Position numbers and translations under genes: made by a program. From an uncultured Candidatus Entotheonella sp. (GTDB taxonomy: Bacteria; Tectomicrobia; Entotheonellia; Entotheonellales; Entotheonellaceae): a stretch of DNA of 64,000 nucleotides. This document shows positions 15,239 to 23,935 of the stretch, piece after piece; position 1 is the stretch's first letter; the number at the start of each line of letters is the position of its first letter. The notes beneath the pieces were generated by a model that had not been told where the DNA came from, ran no database searches, and worked only from the letters and a program-made list of their open reading frames with translations. Location: contig OX639990.1 of NCBI GenBank assembly GCA_951828535.1, positions 3,521,300-3,585,299 on the forward strand, read 5' to 3'.

Positions 15239-15254
15239 CTGATTGTGTAATCAG
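15239..15254. promoter_or_regulatory. Inverted repeat upstream of the Nudix-like gene
   Basis: CTGATTGTGTAATCAG, a perfect 6-bp inverted repeat with a 4-base loop, ends 18 bases before the gene start and just upstream of its AAGGAG. It could be an operator or a 5' UTR hairpin. No partner regulator is identified. Confidence 0.35.
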
Positions 15255-15355
15255 TAATTATCAAGCAAATTTGACATGTGCCGTATCATCGTCCAAGGGC
15301 GACCAAAATTGCGGCACATCAAGTTCCGGACGTAGCATAGGCCCGGGGGATTCGC

Positions 15356-15829
15356 TTGTCGACCAAACTGCTCGACGAAATGCGCGACCTCATGCGGTGA
15401 CGTCATTATTCAATCCATACCGAACGCGCCTATCGCGATTGGGTCAAACGCCATGGCCGTTTCCATAATATGCAGTCCCGGGACGACCTTCACCCCGGGG
15501 AAGAGAAGATCGAAGGATTCCTCAGCCGCTTGGCCAGAGATCGCCAAGTGGCTGCTTCGACCCAGAACCAAGCCATGAATGCGCTCGTCTTCCTCTACAA
15601 GCACGTGCTCAAGCAACCACTGAGCGGCGAAATCAACGCAGACCCCGCACGCAAACAAACCAGGATACCCATTGTCCTGACCCGTGAGGAGACGGCTCGC
15701 GTGATCGCACTGACGTCCGGAGTGCATCAGCTCATGGTCAAGCCTCTGTACGGCTCCGGCTTGCGCATCACGGAGTGCCTTCGACTCCGCACCCAGGACA
15801 TCGACCTGGAGATGAAAGCTCTCACCGTT
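15356..15829 (+). pseudogene. Integron-type tyrosine recombinase (IntI-like), broken
   Basis: The frame reads TKLLDEMRDLMR, a TGA stop at 15398-15400, then [56 protein letters not shown] and [20 protein letters not shown]. These are the hallmark blocks of integron integrases (LLD..R..IR..HYS..TE.AY..W; ASTQNQAL.ALVFLY). TGA stands where family members have Arg, consistent with CGA to TGA. After KALTV at 15829 the similarity stops, so the rest of the catalytic domain, with the HxxR and Tyr residues, is absent. It points away from the minus-strand cassettes, the normal intI orientation. Confidence 0.75.
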
Positions 15830-15904
15830 TTGTTACCCTGTTCGTCAACGACAAATTGGACGCCTTTCATGATGCCGCTTCCCTCTCGTCGCCCTGCCTT
15901 CTCC

Positions 15905-16672
15905 CTATGCGAACGTCGCCGAAACGGCGCCTACCGACGAGAAGTGCGTTTCCCAGCTCTCGCCCTGCTTGATGGGCAGCGGCTTGGTGAACGATCCGGT
16001 AATGACGCACTGACCGGCCTCCAGCACCCTGCCAAAAACAGCGAGCTGGTTGGCGAGCCAGGCCAGCGATTGCAGCTGATCGTCAATGACGTCGGCGCCG
16101 AGCAGGCTGGCGATGATGGTTCCATCCGTCTTGACCTCGGCGGTGACCCCACCCAGCACCAGGTCCTTCGGGTACGGCGCTATCGCCGCGTGCGTCACGT
16201 AGCCCCACTGGCTGACGTTGTCGGCGATGCCCAGGGGCAAATCCTCCGCCATTTTGACCTGCATCGATACGACCTCGAACGACGGGGCGATCGAACTGAC
16301 CGCGTTGAGCGCCTGCTCACGGGTCGCACCGGGGCCGCGCAGCGTTTCGCCGAGGGTGAAGCAAAGCTCGGATTCGATGGCCGGGTTGACGATGTCGGCG
16401 TAGTTGAAGCGGTGGCCGCTGCTGTAGGCGTTGCTTTCCAGCAGGAAGCCGAAGGCCGGATCGCTGGTGTCGTAGATTTGTCGAATGGCGTCGGCCGTCA
16501 GCCCGATCTTCCAGCCCGCCTGCGTTTCGCCGCTGGCCTTGTAATGCTCCAAAACCCCCAGCTGCACCTGGTAGGCGTCATGCAGGGATAGCTTGCCCTG
16601 CAGCGCCTCGGGTGCGTGATCGCCCCGCTGCAAACCCTGCCACTTGATCTCGACTGCCTCGTCAACGGCCAT
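15905..16672 (-). CDS. 2-keto-4-pentenoate hydratase family protein
   Basis: 255 residues from ATG 16672 with AAGGAG upstream. MhpD/XylJ-like blocks: [46 protein letters not shown], then [15 protein letters not shown] (metal-binding Glu-x-Glu) and SWLANQL-type [20 protein letters not shown], with the final [15 protein letters not shown]. Members hydrate 2-hydroxypenta-2,4-dienoates or decarboxylate 4-oxalocrotonate in aromatic meta-cleavage routes. No other meta-cleavage gene is adjacent; the HpcH aldolase 6 kb away could act after such a hydratase. Confidence 0.85.
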   Translation of the reverse strand: MAVDEAVEIKWQGLQRGDHAPEALQGKLSLHDAYQVQLGVLEHYKASGETQAGWKIGLTADAIRQIYDTSDPAFGFLLESNAYSSGHRFNYADIVNPAIESELCFTLGETLRGPGATREQALNAVSSIAPSFEVVSMQVKMAEDLPLGIADNVSQWGYVTHAAIAPYPKDLVLGGVTAEVKTDGTIIASLLGADVIDDQLQSLAWLANQLAVFGRVLEAGQCVITGSFTKPLPIKQGESWETHFSSVGAVSATFA

Positions 16673-16798
16673 TCTGATTCTCCTTATCCATTGCGAAAGA
16701 TGGCGTGCCTGTCCCGTTAGACAACGGGGGCGGAATGTAGAAAACACCCCCACACGGGGGGTAAGTTGCCGCGCCGACGAGTCGGTTCGCAGCTCGCT

Positions 16799-16845
16799 TT
16801 CCCCCTCACCCCAACCCTCTCCCTCGAGGGGAGAGGGAGTCAACC
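16799..16845. repeat. Palindromic intergenic repeat, CCCTCACCC family
   Basis: CCCCCTCACCCCAACCCTCT then CCCTCGAGGGGAGAGGG. The CCCTCTCCC and GGGGAGAGGG arms meet at a CTCGAG centre. It lies between the hydratase and the vWA gene. Same dispersed family as at 10341. Confidence 0.75.
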
Positions 16846-16917
16846 CGTTCTAGGGAGGGGGTCGATTGATCGGGTTCTCTCAAACTGGGGCCTACCTGCC
16901 AACGCGATACGGTCGGC

Positions 16918-18054
16918 TCAGGGGAAATGCCGCAGGCGCCGGTGCAGCCGCAGGCCGGCGCTCAGCGGCAAGAGCAGCAGGCCGGGCAGAAACCAGCGCA
17001 CGACCGGCTGTTTGCTTACCTCGGTGGCGACGACGCTCCTGCCGCGCGCCGTGGTGTCGATGTCGCGGGCGATCTGCGCGAAAATGCTGTTCAGGCCGCT
17101 GCTGGTCTGGTCCCAGGTGTACGCCCGCCAGCTCGGGTTGCGTCCCAGCAGCGGGTTCAACTGTGCCGGGTGGGATTTCAGGCTGACAAAATAGAGGTGC
17201 CGAAAGCCCAGTTGCTCGTATGTGCCCAGGATTTTCAGATAGTCCACGAGGGTCGCATCGGAACCGGATTCCAGGAGCTGGCCGTCGGTAACGAGGATCA
17301 TCGACTTGCCGGTACCGATGTCGGCCAGGGTGTCGACGAGCGGGATTTCCAGTTGGAATTCGTCCTTGCTCTTGCTCCGGAAATACCCTAGAAACCGGGC
17401 CAGAACGTCCTGCAATTCGCGGTAAATGCCGTCCTGCGCCGGCACGTCGAGGCGCGCCTCCACCACCCGCCTTTCCACTTCGTCCTCCACAAAGCTGGCC
17501 AGCGCCTTGAACAGGCCGACGCCGAGCTGGGTGCCCTTGGTGCTCAGCATGGCGAGGTCCCGCGCCACGTCGAACTGCTGCACGACGCTGCGCCGGGTGA
17601 TTTCCATGATCACGCCGTCGTGGTTGCGCGTGAAGATGCCGCCGCTGGCGTCGGAATCGAAGCGCGCCACCGCCAGGCGGTCGGCCTCGGGGCGCTCGGC
17701 GATGAACGGCACCAGAAAGCCTGTCACCACGCGCTTCAGCAGCCCGGTCTGGATCATGCTGGCGGAGGTGTCAAGAAGCATGAGGATGCTGCGCGCTTCT
17801 TCCACCTCGTGCGTTTCCACCGTGCCGAGGTAGGGTTCGGACATAACGACGAGCAAGATGGCGAGGAAGCCGTATAGACAGTAAAGCGGCAGGCGGGTGA
17901 GGCGGCGCTGTCCGGCTGCCGCTCCGGCGCGGGCGCGAACCGCCGGGGGCAGGCTCACCGCCAGGTACGGCAGCAGACGGCGGCGCGGCCACCAGGCCAG
18001 CGCGATGAGGGGTAGGGCGAGCAGGAAAGCGGCGGGGTGCTCGAATTGCAACAT
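16918..18054 (-). CDS. Membrane-anchored vWA-domain protein (BatA/BatB-like)
   Basis: 378 residues. The N-terminus has a BatA-type start (LQFEHPAAFLLALPLIALAW, then WPRRR) and a second membrane segment LYGFLAILLVVMSEPYL. The vWA domain follows with MIDAS DTSASM near residue 98 and the downstream ILVTDGQLLE. The C-terminus has another hydrophobic segment (FLPGLLLLPLSAG). In MoxR operons such proteins are metal-dependent adhesion or assembly modules facing the periplasm. The start lies three bases after the stop of the upstream gene (18058), so it is the last gene of the operon. Confidence 0.85.
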   Translation of the reverse strand: MLQFEHPAAFLLALPLIALAWWPRRRLLPYLAVSLPPAVRARAGAAAGQRRLTRLPLYCLYGFLAILLVVMSEPYLGTVETHEVEEARSILMLLDTSASMIQTGLLKRVVTGFLVPFIAERPEADRLAVARFDSDASGGIFTRNHDGVIMEITRRSVVQQFDVARDLAMLSTKGTQLGVGLFKALASFVEDEVERRVVEARLDVPAQDGIYRELQDVLARFLGYFRSKSKDEFQLEIPLVDTLADIGTGKSMILVTDGQLLESGSDATLVDYLKILGTYEQLGFRHLYFVSLKSHPAQLNPLLGRNPSWRAYTWDQTSSGLNSIFAQIARDIDTTARGRSVVATEVSKQPVVRWFLPGLLLLPLSAGLRLHRRLRHFP

Positions 18055-18057
18055 GGG

Positions 18058-19890
18058 CTATTCACAAAGGGCTTCGGCGAGACGGATGGCGCGGCTCAGC
18101 AGATCATCGATGGTGTCTTTGGTTAGCGACAGATCTTGGCTCAGCGCCTGGCTCTCGATGGCATGCAGCAGATCCAGCGCGTCCGCCACCAGCGACGCCT
18201 GCGGGTCGACCGAGGTGGCCAGCATGTACCGATGGATCGTTGCGCTCGACGTGCCCAGGCCGCCGAGCAGCCGGTGCTCGTCTTCGTAGCAGCGTTCGCC
18301 GAGGAGCTGTTTCAGGAACACGCTGAGCGCCCGCAGCCAAGCACGCTCGCTCGCGCTCGCTTGCATCTGATTGATACGCTCAGCTTCGTTCGCGGTGGCG
18401 TCCGCGGGGCCTTGCAGGGACAGGGAGTCCGCCTGCTGCGTCAGGTCGCCGAGCCGCTCGCGGTAGCGCTGCCGCAGGGCCGCCAATGCCTGCTCGCGGG
18501 CCTCGGTATCGTCGGTAGCGGCGGCGGCGCGAAAGCTCCAGGTGCGGTTCGAGACGCGCAGGGCGCCGATGAGCCCGACAACCATACACAGGATGCCCAG
18601 CGCCAGACCGGTCGGGCTGATCCAGGTTGGCGTTTGCAAAGCCGCGACGGGCAGCAGTTGCCCGGGCATTTGCCCGACCTGCCGCGGCAGGTGGCCGGGA
18701 ATGCTGAGGAAATTTTGCGACTTGGCGTTGAACACCTCGATGCGGCGCTGGTCGTTCAGGCCCGAGTAGGCGGCCTGAATGGGATATGGGGAGAATATGT
18801 AGATGCCGGTTTTGGATAGCCGGAAGGTCAGCGACACGTCGTCCAGGGCGCGCCCGTCGCCGAGCTCACGGGTTTGCCGCTCGATATCGTCCACCTGGAT
18901 GAGATCGTCCGGCAGCCTGGTGTTGTCCGACAGCCAGGCACGCACGGCCCCCTCGGTGAAGGCTTTGGGCAGCAGGTCGACGTCCTGGTCGCGCTCGATG
19001 GCCAGCTTGTAGCGCACCGGTTCCCAAATGCCGAACGAGTTGATGCCGGTGGGCAGTTCCCAGCTTGCCTGCACCTCCACCGGCAAACGCAGCCGCAGCC
19101 AGCGCAATTGCGCCTGCTTGACGACGCCGGGCATCTGCTGGTAGCGCAGCACCGTGGCCAGGATGTTGCTGGGCGCCTCCTTGCTGAGTTGCAGGACCAC
19201 GGGCTGCTCGAAGTCGGGCTTCTCCTCGGATTCGTCTTGCACCGGCTGCACGTGATTGGCGCGGTTCACCGAGGTGATGTGGCGGACGCCGCCGGGAATG
19301 AGCTGCGGCGCCAGAAATTCCGCCTCGAAGAGCGGAAACGGCGCCGCCATCCTGTCCGGGAAGAAAAACGCCGGCAGGGCGTAATCCACCTCCGAACGGT
19401 CGGCCAACTCCTGCAGGGCCTGCAGGAAAGCGCCCGTGCCCAAGCGCTGGTCGAAGGTGACCAGGAAAACCGCGAAATCCTTGCCGGCCTTCCGGCGCCG
19501 CTCCCCCAGCGGGTCCTGAATGTAACCGATCGCGAAGGTTTCGGCGGTTTTCGGACCGGGCAGAACGCGGAAGGCGGCGATGGACGGCAGGCTCACCGGC
19601 GGTTTTTGCAACAACTCGCGCACCCGGCGTTCGCTGTAGTCGTTCGGCTTTTCCAGCACGATGACGGCGTGCTGGCGCGATAGCATAGGCAGCAGGTCCT
19701 CGCGCTGCAATCCCGCGTCGACCATGCGGTAATGCACGAATTGCTCGGGTTCGTAGTAGAGCCGCTCTTCTTCGGAGCGCTCGTAAATGGCGTCCTGCGA
19801 CCAGACGGAAGGCGCCAGCCCGGTGCTGGTCAACAGCAAGGCACTAACGAAGGCCAGCAGAACGCAGCGTCCGGTGGGTCGCTTGGTCAT
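18058..19890 (-). CDS. Large membrane protein of the MoxR/vWA operon, function unknown
   Basis: 610 residues from ATG 19890 (TTG 19908 possible). A signal peptide (LLAFVSALLLTSTGLAPSV) leads into a long extracytoplasmic region of about 400 residues, then one transmembrane segment, ISPTGLALGILCMVVGLIGA, then a cytoplasmic part with Glu/Arg-rich helices. I do not recognise a family. The position resembles BatD or the DUF4381/DUF4129 partners found between MoxR, DUF58 and vWA genes, but motifs for those are not visible. It ends four bases before the vWA gene. Likely a membrane partner in a MoxR-driven assembly or folding complex, by context only. Confidence 0.6.
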   Translation of the reverse strand: MTKRPTGRCVLLAFVSALLLTSTGLAPSVWSQDAIYERSEEERLYYEPEQFVHYRMVDAGLQREDLLPMLSRQHAVIVLEKPNDYSERRVRELLQKPPVSLPSIAAFRVLPGPKTAETFAIGYIQDPLGERRRKAGKDFAVFLVTFDQRLGTGAFLQALQELADRSEVDYALPAFFFPDRMAAPFPLFEAEFLAPQLIPGGVRHITSVNRANHVQPVQDESEEKPDFEQPVVLQLSKEAPSNILATVLRYQQMPGVVKQAQLRWLRLRLPVEVQASWELPTGINSFGIWEPVRYKLAIERDQDVDLLPKAFTEGAVRAWLSDNTRLPDDLIQVDDIERQTRELGDGRALDDVSLTFRLSKTGIYIFSPYPIQAAYSGLNDQRRIEVFNAKSQNFLSIPGHLPRQVGQMPGQLLPVAALQTPTWISPTGLALGILCMVVGLIGALRVSNRTWSFRAAAATDDTEAREQALAALRQRYRERLGDLTQQADSLSLQGPADATANEAERINQMQASASERAWLRALSVFLKQLLGERCYEDEHRLLGGLGTSSATIHRYMLATSVDPQASLVADALDLLHAIESQALSQDLSLTKDTIDDLLSRAIRLAEALCE

Positions 19891-19908
19891 CAACGGTTTC
19901 GGAACCAA

Positions 19909-20301
19909 AATGAGGCATCCTTTTCTATAAAATTAGAGCGGTTTTCGCATGCCTATATGGCATCTCCGCAGCCGTGCAAGGCGTCGGACAAAGACGTGCA
20001 CCCGAGCGGTCCTGCGCCTGCCTTGGCGTAACCCCCCAACCCCCCCTTATCAGGGGGGCCTTGGAGGCATTGTCCTTGAGCCCTTGCGGTCTTCAGAATT
20101 TCCCCCCTGATAAGGGGGGCAAGGGGGGTTTGATCCCCGACAATAAATCCCTGGCCGGACTTGACCCCGCATCAGGTCCGGGGCAGGCTCCGGAATCCAT
20201 CAACCCCAGCGGAGCAGGCTCTTGCCGGCGGAAAACCCTCTGGATTCCGGCCTGCGCCGGAGAGACGTCAAAATCAGACCCTCTCTAATCCGACCGGGCA
20301 G
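19909..20301. repeat. Gap of about 390 bp filled with two kinds of palindromic repeats
   Basis: 20029-20130 holds CCCCCCTTATCAGGGGGG and its mate CCCCCCTGATAAGGGGGG, with C-rich and G-rich outer arms (AACCCCCCAACC and GGGGGGTTTG). 20160-20290 holds GATTCCGGCCTGCGCCGGAG and GACTTGACCCCGCATCAGGT, related to the element at 37790-37872. No gene is seen. The gap splits the MoxR operon after DUF58, so the 19890 gene may have its own promoter. Confidence 0.7.
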
Positions 20302-21198
20302 TTACACACGTTGCGCTTCGAGATACTCGATGACGGCGTCCACGTCGAAAGCTTGCTGCGATACGAACAGCGCCCCCAGGCCCGAGGCCTCGAACGCTGC
20401 CAGGTAGCGCTCGCGCCGTTCCTGCCTTTCTTCGTGCAGCAGCCTCAGCCACGCGCGTGCGTCAACCGTCTGCAACTGCCCGCTTTCGACATCGCGGTAG
20501 GTCAGCAGCCCAGCCGAGGTCGGCAGGTGTTCCGGCACGGCCTCTTCCAGCACGATGGGCAGCAACGGGTGCATGGCGTGTATGCGCTGCGCGGCCGGCA
20601 GCCAGTCGTCCTCGGTCTCGAAATCGGACAGCAGCAGCAGCAGGCGCTTTTTCCTCTGCTGCGAGGCGCCCTCTTGCGTCTCGAAGAACCGCAGGGCCGG
20701 CAGCAGGGCGGTAGCAGCGCCGCTCTCGGGCTGGTGCTCCCAGATCGTTTGCAGCAGGTTGACGAAGGTCTTTTCCGACCGAAACGGCTGCATCACGGTG
20801 CGGATGTCGCGGTCAAAACCGACGAATCCGAGGAGGTCCTGCTGGCCGATGACCGAGCGTCCGATGATGGCGATGAGGTCCAGCAGAAGGCGCTGCTTGC
20901 AGCCCTCGGTGGAAAAGCCGGTGAAGATCGAGGCGCTGAGGTCGGCGGCGATCCATACTTCGAGCACGCGCTCTTCGCGCAAGCGGCGCACCAGCAGGCC
21001 GCTTTCCAGGCGCTCACTGGCTCGCCAGTCGATGTGGGCGGTGTCCTCGCCGAGGGCGTGCGGTTGGAAAAACTCGAAATCCTCGCCGCGGCCGCGAAAG
21101 GTGCTGGCGTGCATGCCCTGCATGATGGTCTGCACCCGTTGCCTCAAGCGTAGATCGGCCCGGCGGGTGGCGTGGGCGTACCAAGTGCCGAAATCCAT
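20302..21198 (-). CDS. DUF58 domain protein (MoxR partner)
   Basis: 298 residues from ATG 21198 (MDFGTWYAHATRRADLRLRQ). The DUF58 signature lies near the N-terminus: GMHASTFRGRGEDFEFFQPH, then DTAHIDWRASERLESGLLVR. A vWA-like core follows with VWIAADLSASIFTG and LLLLSDFETEDDWL. These cytoplasmic proteins accompany MoxR ATPases. The gene follows the moxR-like gene by 77 bases (37 if the upstream ATG 21237 is used). An intact family member; the biochemical role of DUF58 is not established. Confidence 0.85.
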   Translation of the reverse strand: MDFGTWYAHATRRADLRLRQRVQTIMQGMHASTFRGRGEDFEFFQPHALGEDTAHIDWRASERLESGLLVRRLREERVLEVWIAADLSASIFTGFSTEGCKQRLLLDLIAIIGRSVIGQQDLLGFVGFDRDIRTVMQPFRSEKTFVNLLQTIWEHQPESGAATALLPALRFFETQEGASQQRKKRLLLLLSDFETEDDWLPAAQRIHAMHPLLPIVLEEAVPEHLPTSAGLLTYRDVESGQLQTVDARAWLRLLHEERQERRERYLAAFEASGLGALFVSQQAFDVDAVIEYLEAQRV

Positions 21199-21275
21199 GT
21201 CGCTACGCTCGCTGGCTGTCGCTCCCGTTATCTGCATATCCAGGCTCGCCTCAGGTCGCTGTGATTGCCGCGGCC

Positions 21276-22424
21276 CTAATCGGCAACCTCGGTGGGAACG
21301 CCGCGCAGGATGCGGCGCACCACTTGGCGCAGGAAGCCGATGTCGTCACGCAGATCGAAGGCGCGTTCGCCCTGCTCGATGAGGTGGTCGTCCAGAAACG
21401 CCATGGGACGACTGGCCCGTTGCGCCAACAGGGTGCCATCCAACACCAGGCGGTGATTGAACACGTCGAACGCCAAGTCCTGGAGGTCCTCGTACCACAC
21501 CTCGTCGCGGCCCTTGAGGAAGGCCCGCGTTTTGGCGAGGTTGACGAGGACGAGGTGGGTGCGCGGCGAGCAGCCGACCAACACGGGCGAGCGGTCGCCG
21601 ATATAGAGGTCATCCAGGCATTGCCGGTGCAGCGAGCCGGTGGGGTCGTTGGTTGGCGGCCGGGTGGCGTGCACCAGCCGCACCGCATAAGCCCGGCAGG
21701 CGCGGTCAACGTAGACGTTGGCGCGAATGAAGGCGCGCGCGGCGACGACTTCCTCGCGGCTCATGATCGGCTTGAGCGACAGGTCGGCGAACACGTCTTC
21801 GCGCTCGGACAGGGCCATTTCTTCGGCTTCGGAGAGGTAATCCAGGGTGATACGCATGGCGAAGCGGTCGAGAAGAGCCTCCGGCAGCGGGTAGGTGCCC
21901 TCCTGCTCGAGCGGGTTCTGGGTGGCAATAACGAAAAAGGGTTCCTCGATGTAAAAACGCTCGTGACCGACGTCGACTTTACCCTCCGCCATGGCTTGCA
22001 GGGCGGCGCTGAGGGTGCGCGGCGGCGTGCGGTTGATTTCGTCGAGGAGGATGCTGTTGGAAAAGATGGGGCCGCGCAGGAAGGTGAATTCCTTCTTGCC
22101 GTTCTGGCTTTCCAGCACCGGGGCGCCGAGGATATCGGCGGGCAGCATGTCGGCCACCAGTTGAATCCTGCGGAAAACGCCGCCAATGAGTTGGGCAACG
22201 GTTTCGCCGGCGGTAGATTTGCCAAGGCCCGGGTAGGCGAGCAGCAACAGGTGGGCACAGGTGGTGCGCCCCAGACTTTTTTGGCCGTCTGAGAAGAGGC
22301 CGTAGAGCAGCCGCCGTACCAGTCGGTCATAGCCGACCACCACCTGCCGGATTTCCCGATCCAACGCCGTGAGTTTTTTCCGGTATGTTTTCCTCTCCCC
22401 GGCAAGGGCGCTCAAGACCTCCAT
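21276..22424 (-). CDS. MoxR-family AAA+ ATPase
   Basis: 382 residues. AAA_3 MoxR features: VVVGYDRLVRRLLYGLFSDG, Walker A AYPGLGKST (Tyr and Ser replace the more common Val and Thr), GAPVLESQNGKKEFTFLRGP, Walker B ILLDEINRTPP, sensor VIATQNPLEQEGTYPLPEAL and arginine-finger LLDRFAM. The family acts as chaperone-like ATPases that insert metal cofactors or mature protein complexes with vWA partners. It heads the moxR-DUF58-(gap)-membrane protein-vWA cluster. A tungsten AOR gene lies 12 kb away; a link is speculative. Confidence 0.92.
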   Translation of the reverse strand: MEVLSALAGERKTYRKKLTALDREIRQVVVGYDRLVRRLLYGLFSDGQKSLGRTTCAHLLLLAYPGLGKSTAGETVAQLIGGVFRRIQLVADMLPADILGAPVLESQNGKKEFTFLRGPIFSNSILLDEINRTPPRTLSAALQAMAEGKVDVGHERFYIEEPFFVIATQNPLEQEGTYPLPEALLDRFAMRITLDYLSEAEEMALSEREDVFADLSLKPIMSREEVVAARAFIRANVYVDRACRAYAVRLVHATRPPTNDPTGSLHRQCLDDLYIGDRSPVLVGCSPRTHLVLVNLAKTRAFLKGRDEVWYEDLQDLAFDVFNHRLVLDGTLLAQRASRPMAFLDDHLIEQGERAFDLRDDIGFLRQVVRRILRGVPTEVAD

Positions 22425-22533
22425 GATGTTGGGCTGTTCCTCCGATTCGATGTCGTGGCTAAAGGGTCAAAGCCCCTTTTGTACCAGAACTGCCTATACC
22501 AGACAAGGAGATTCGGCCATAGCGGGCCAAGCC

Positions 22534-23823
22534 TCACAGCACGTTCCAGCGGCGGTTTGCGGCCTTTTCGGCCAGCAGGGTGTCGACGATCCAGTCGCGC
22601 ACGGCGGGGGCGACGTAGAAGGTGGGCTTGACGAGCTCAGCCTCGTCGGCGATGAGCCCGTCGGCCAAAGCGCGGGCGGCCACCGCGGTGCCGGGCAGAA
22701 CGCTGACGCCGACGCGCAGGTTGGCCAGGGACGGCTTGACGCCGCGCAGAAAGTCTAGTTTGGCGGCGACCGTCTGCCGCGTCTCGTCGGGCTCGCCGAA
22801 GGTGACGGAGAGGGTGTAGTTCAGCCCGTGCCGCTCGCACAGGCGGCAGGTTTCGAGCGCCGGCTGCAGGCGTTCGGCCAGATTCCCCGTCGCCAGCGGC
22901 GCGGTCGGCAGTGCGCCCATGAGGACGAGGACGCATCCGGCCTGGTTCATAAGGCGGACCAGTTCGGCATCGCAGCCGAATGGCGCCAGGCAGGTGTTCC
23001 AGTGCACCGTCGTGCCGCAGGCGACCAGAGCGCGGCACAGGTCCTTGGCATGCGGCAGCGGCACGTTGAAGGCGTTGTCGATGAAGAACACCTTGCGCAG
23101 GCCATGGCGGGCTTCCAGGTTTTGGACCTCGGCCAGCACCTCGTCGATGGGGCGAATGACGCGCCACGCTTCCTGCTGCGAGCTATCTCCGGCGCGGGTG
23201 GGGTAGGCGAAGCTGCTGAGCTTGGTCACCACGCCCATGCCGAAGCCGGCCTGGGCGTATTTAGCAATGTCCAGACCGTCAAGGCGGGGCGGGTGGTTGA
23301 AGGCGCTGCCGTCGCCCGCCGGGTTCACGACGACGCGGCCGTCTCGGCGGCAGACCAGTCCGGGCAGGTCATCGTGGGGCGCGCCGGGTTCCAGGCTGTC
23401 AGCGAGGCGCACAAAGGTGTCGGCGGCGTCCCCGATCAGCCCCAGGTCCGGTTCCAGATAGTCGAACACCGCCTGCGGCAGGATACTGAAGGCCGGGCCG
23501 CCGCACACGATCGTGGCGCCGCAGCAGGCCCGCACCGTGTCGATCACCGCCTTGGAATCGGGCAGCGCCCATTGCGGATCGAGGTAGCTGTGGTTGCTCA
23601 GGTTACGCAGCGAAATGCCCACCAAGTCGGGCTGCACGTCACCCACCGCCCGTTGGACGTCGGCGCAAGCGTCCTCGGAGAACATCAGGTCCAGCGACGT
23701 GACGGTGTGCCGCGAATTCGCAAAAGCGCCGGCCACGTAGGCCAGCCCGATCGGCAACGGCTTAGCGTTCAGGCGGCTCATCAGTCGGTCGTGCCGGTTG
23801 GTGGCAATCAGCAGCACGCGCAC
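22534..23823 (-). CDS. B12-binding radical-SAM-like protein lacking the CxxxCxxC cysteines
   Basis: 429 residues. The N-terminal cobalamin-binding-like Rossmann domain has PLPIGLAYVAGAFANSRHTV, PDLVGISLRN and TIVCGGPAFSILPQAVFDYL. The second half follows the radical SAM barrel pattern (RPIDEVLAEVQNLEARHGLR, KVFFIDNAFNVPLPHAKDLC, TLSVTFGEPDETRQTV). Where homologues have TKRGCPFRCIYC, this protein has TKLSSFAYPTRA of equal length: the three cluster cysteines become Ser204, Pro208 and Ala211. No other frame restores them. It therefore should not bind the SAM [4Fe-4S] cluster. It may be a structural or binding derivative. No clear operon partner. Confidence 0.75.
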   Translation of the reverse strand: MRVLLIATNRHDRLMSRLNAKPLPIGLAYVAGAFANSRHTVTSLDLMFSEDACADVQRAVGDVQPDLVGISLRNLSNHSYLDPQWALPDSKAVIDTVRACCGATIVCGGPAFSILPQAVFDYLEPDLGLIGDAADTFVRLADSLEPGAPHDDLPGLVCRRDGRVVVNPAGDGSAFNHPPRLDGLDIAKYAQAGFGMGVVTKLSSFAYPTRAGDSSQQEAWRVIRPIDEVLAEVQNLEARHGLRKVFFIDNAFNVPLPHAKDLCRALVACGTTVHWNTCLAPFGCDAELVRLMNQAGCVLVLMGALPTAPLATGNLAERLQPALETCRLCERHGLNYTLSVTFGEPDETRQTVAAKLDFLRGVKPSLANLRVGVSVLPGTAVAARALADGLIADEAELVKPTFYVAPAVRDWIVDTLLAEKAANRRWNVL

Positions 23824-23935
23824 GGGATTCTCCTTGGCGGAATCGTGCAGTGTCCGTAACCCATCGGCTATGCTCCGGGGCTCTGCCCGGTTTCGGAGCG
23901 ACGGGGCGCATCATACTACATGTGAGGAGCATGAC

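Noticed and set aside
15222-15355. attI site and cassette promoter upstream of the broken integrase
   Set aside because: No GTT recombination triplet in the right orientation and no convincing -10/-35 pair. A TTGACA at about 15268 lacks a matching -10.
15470-16591. 373-residue ORF joining integrase and downstream sequence
   Set aside because: Only the first 120 residues are integrase. After 15829 the frame is spacer and antisense of the hydratase gene.
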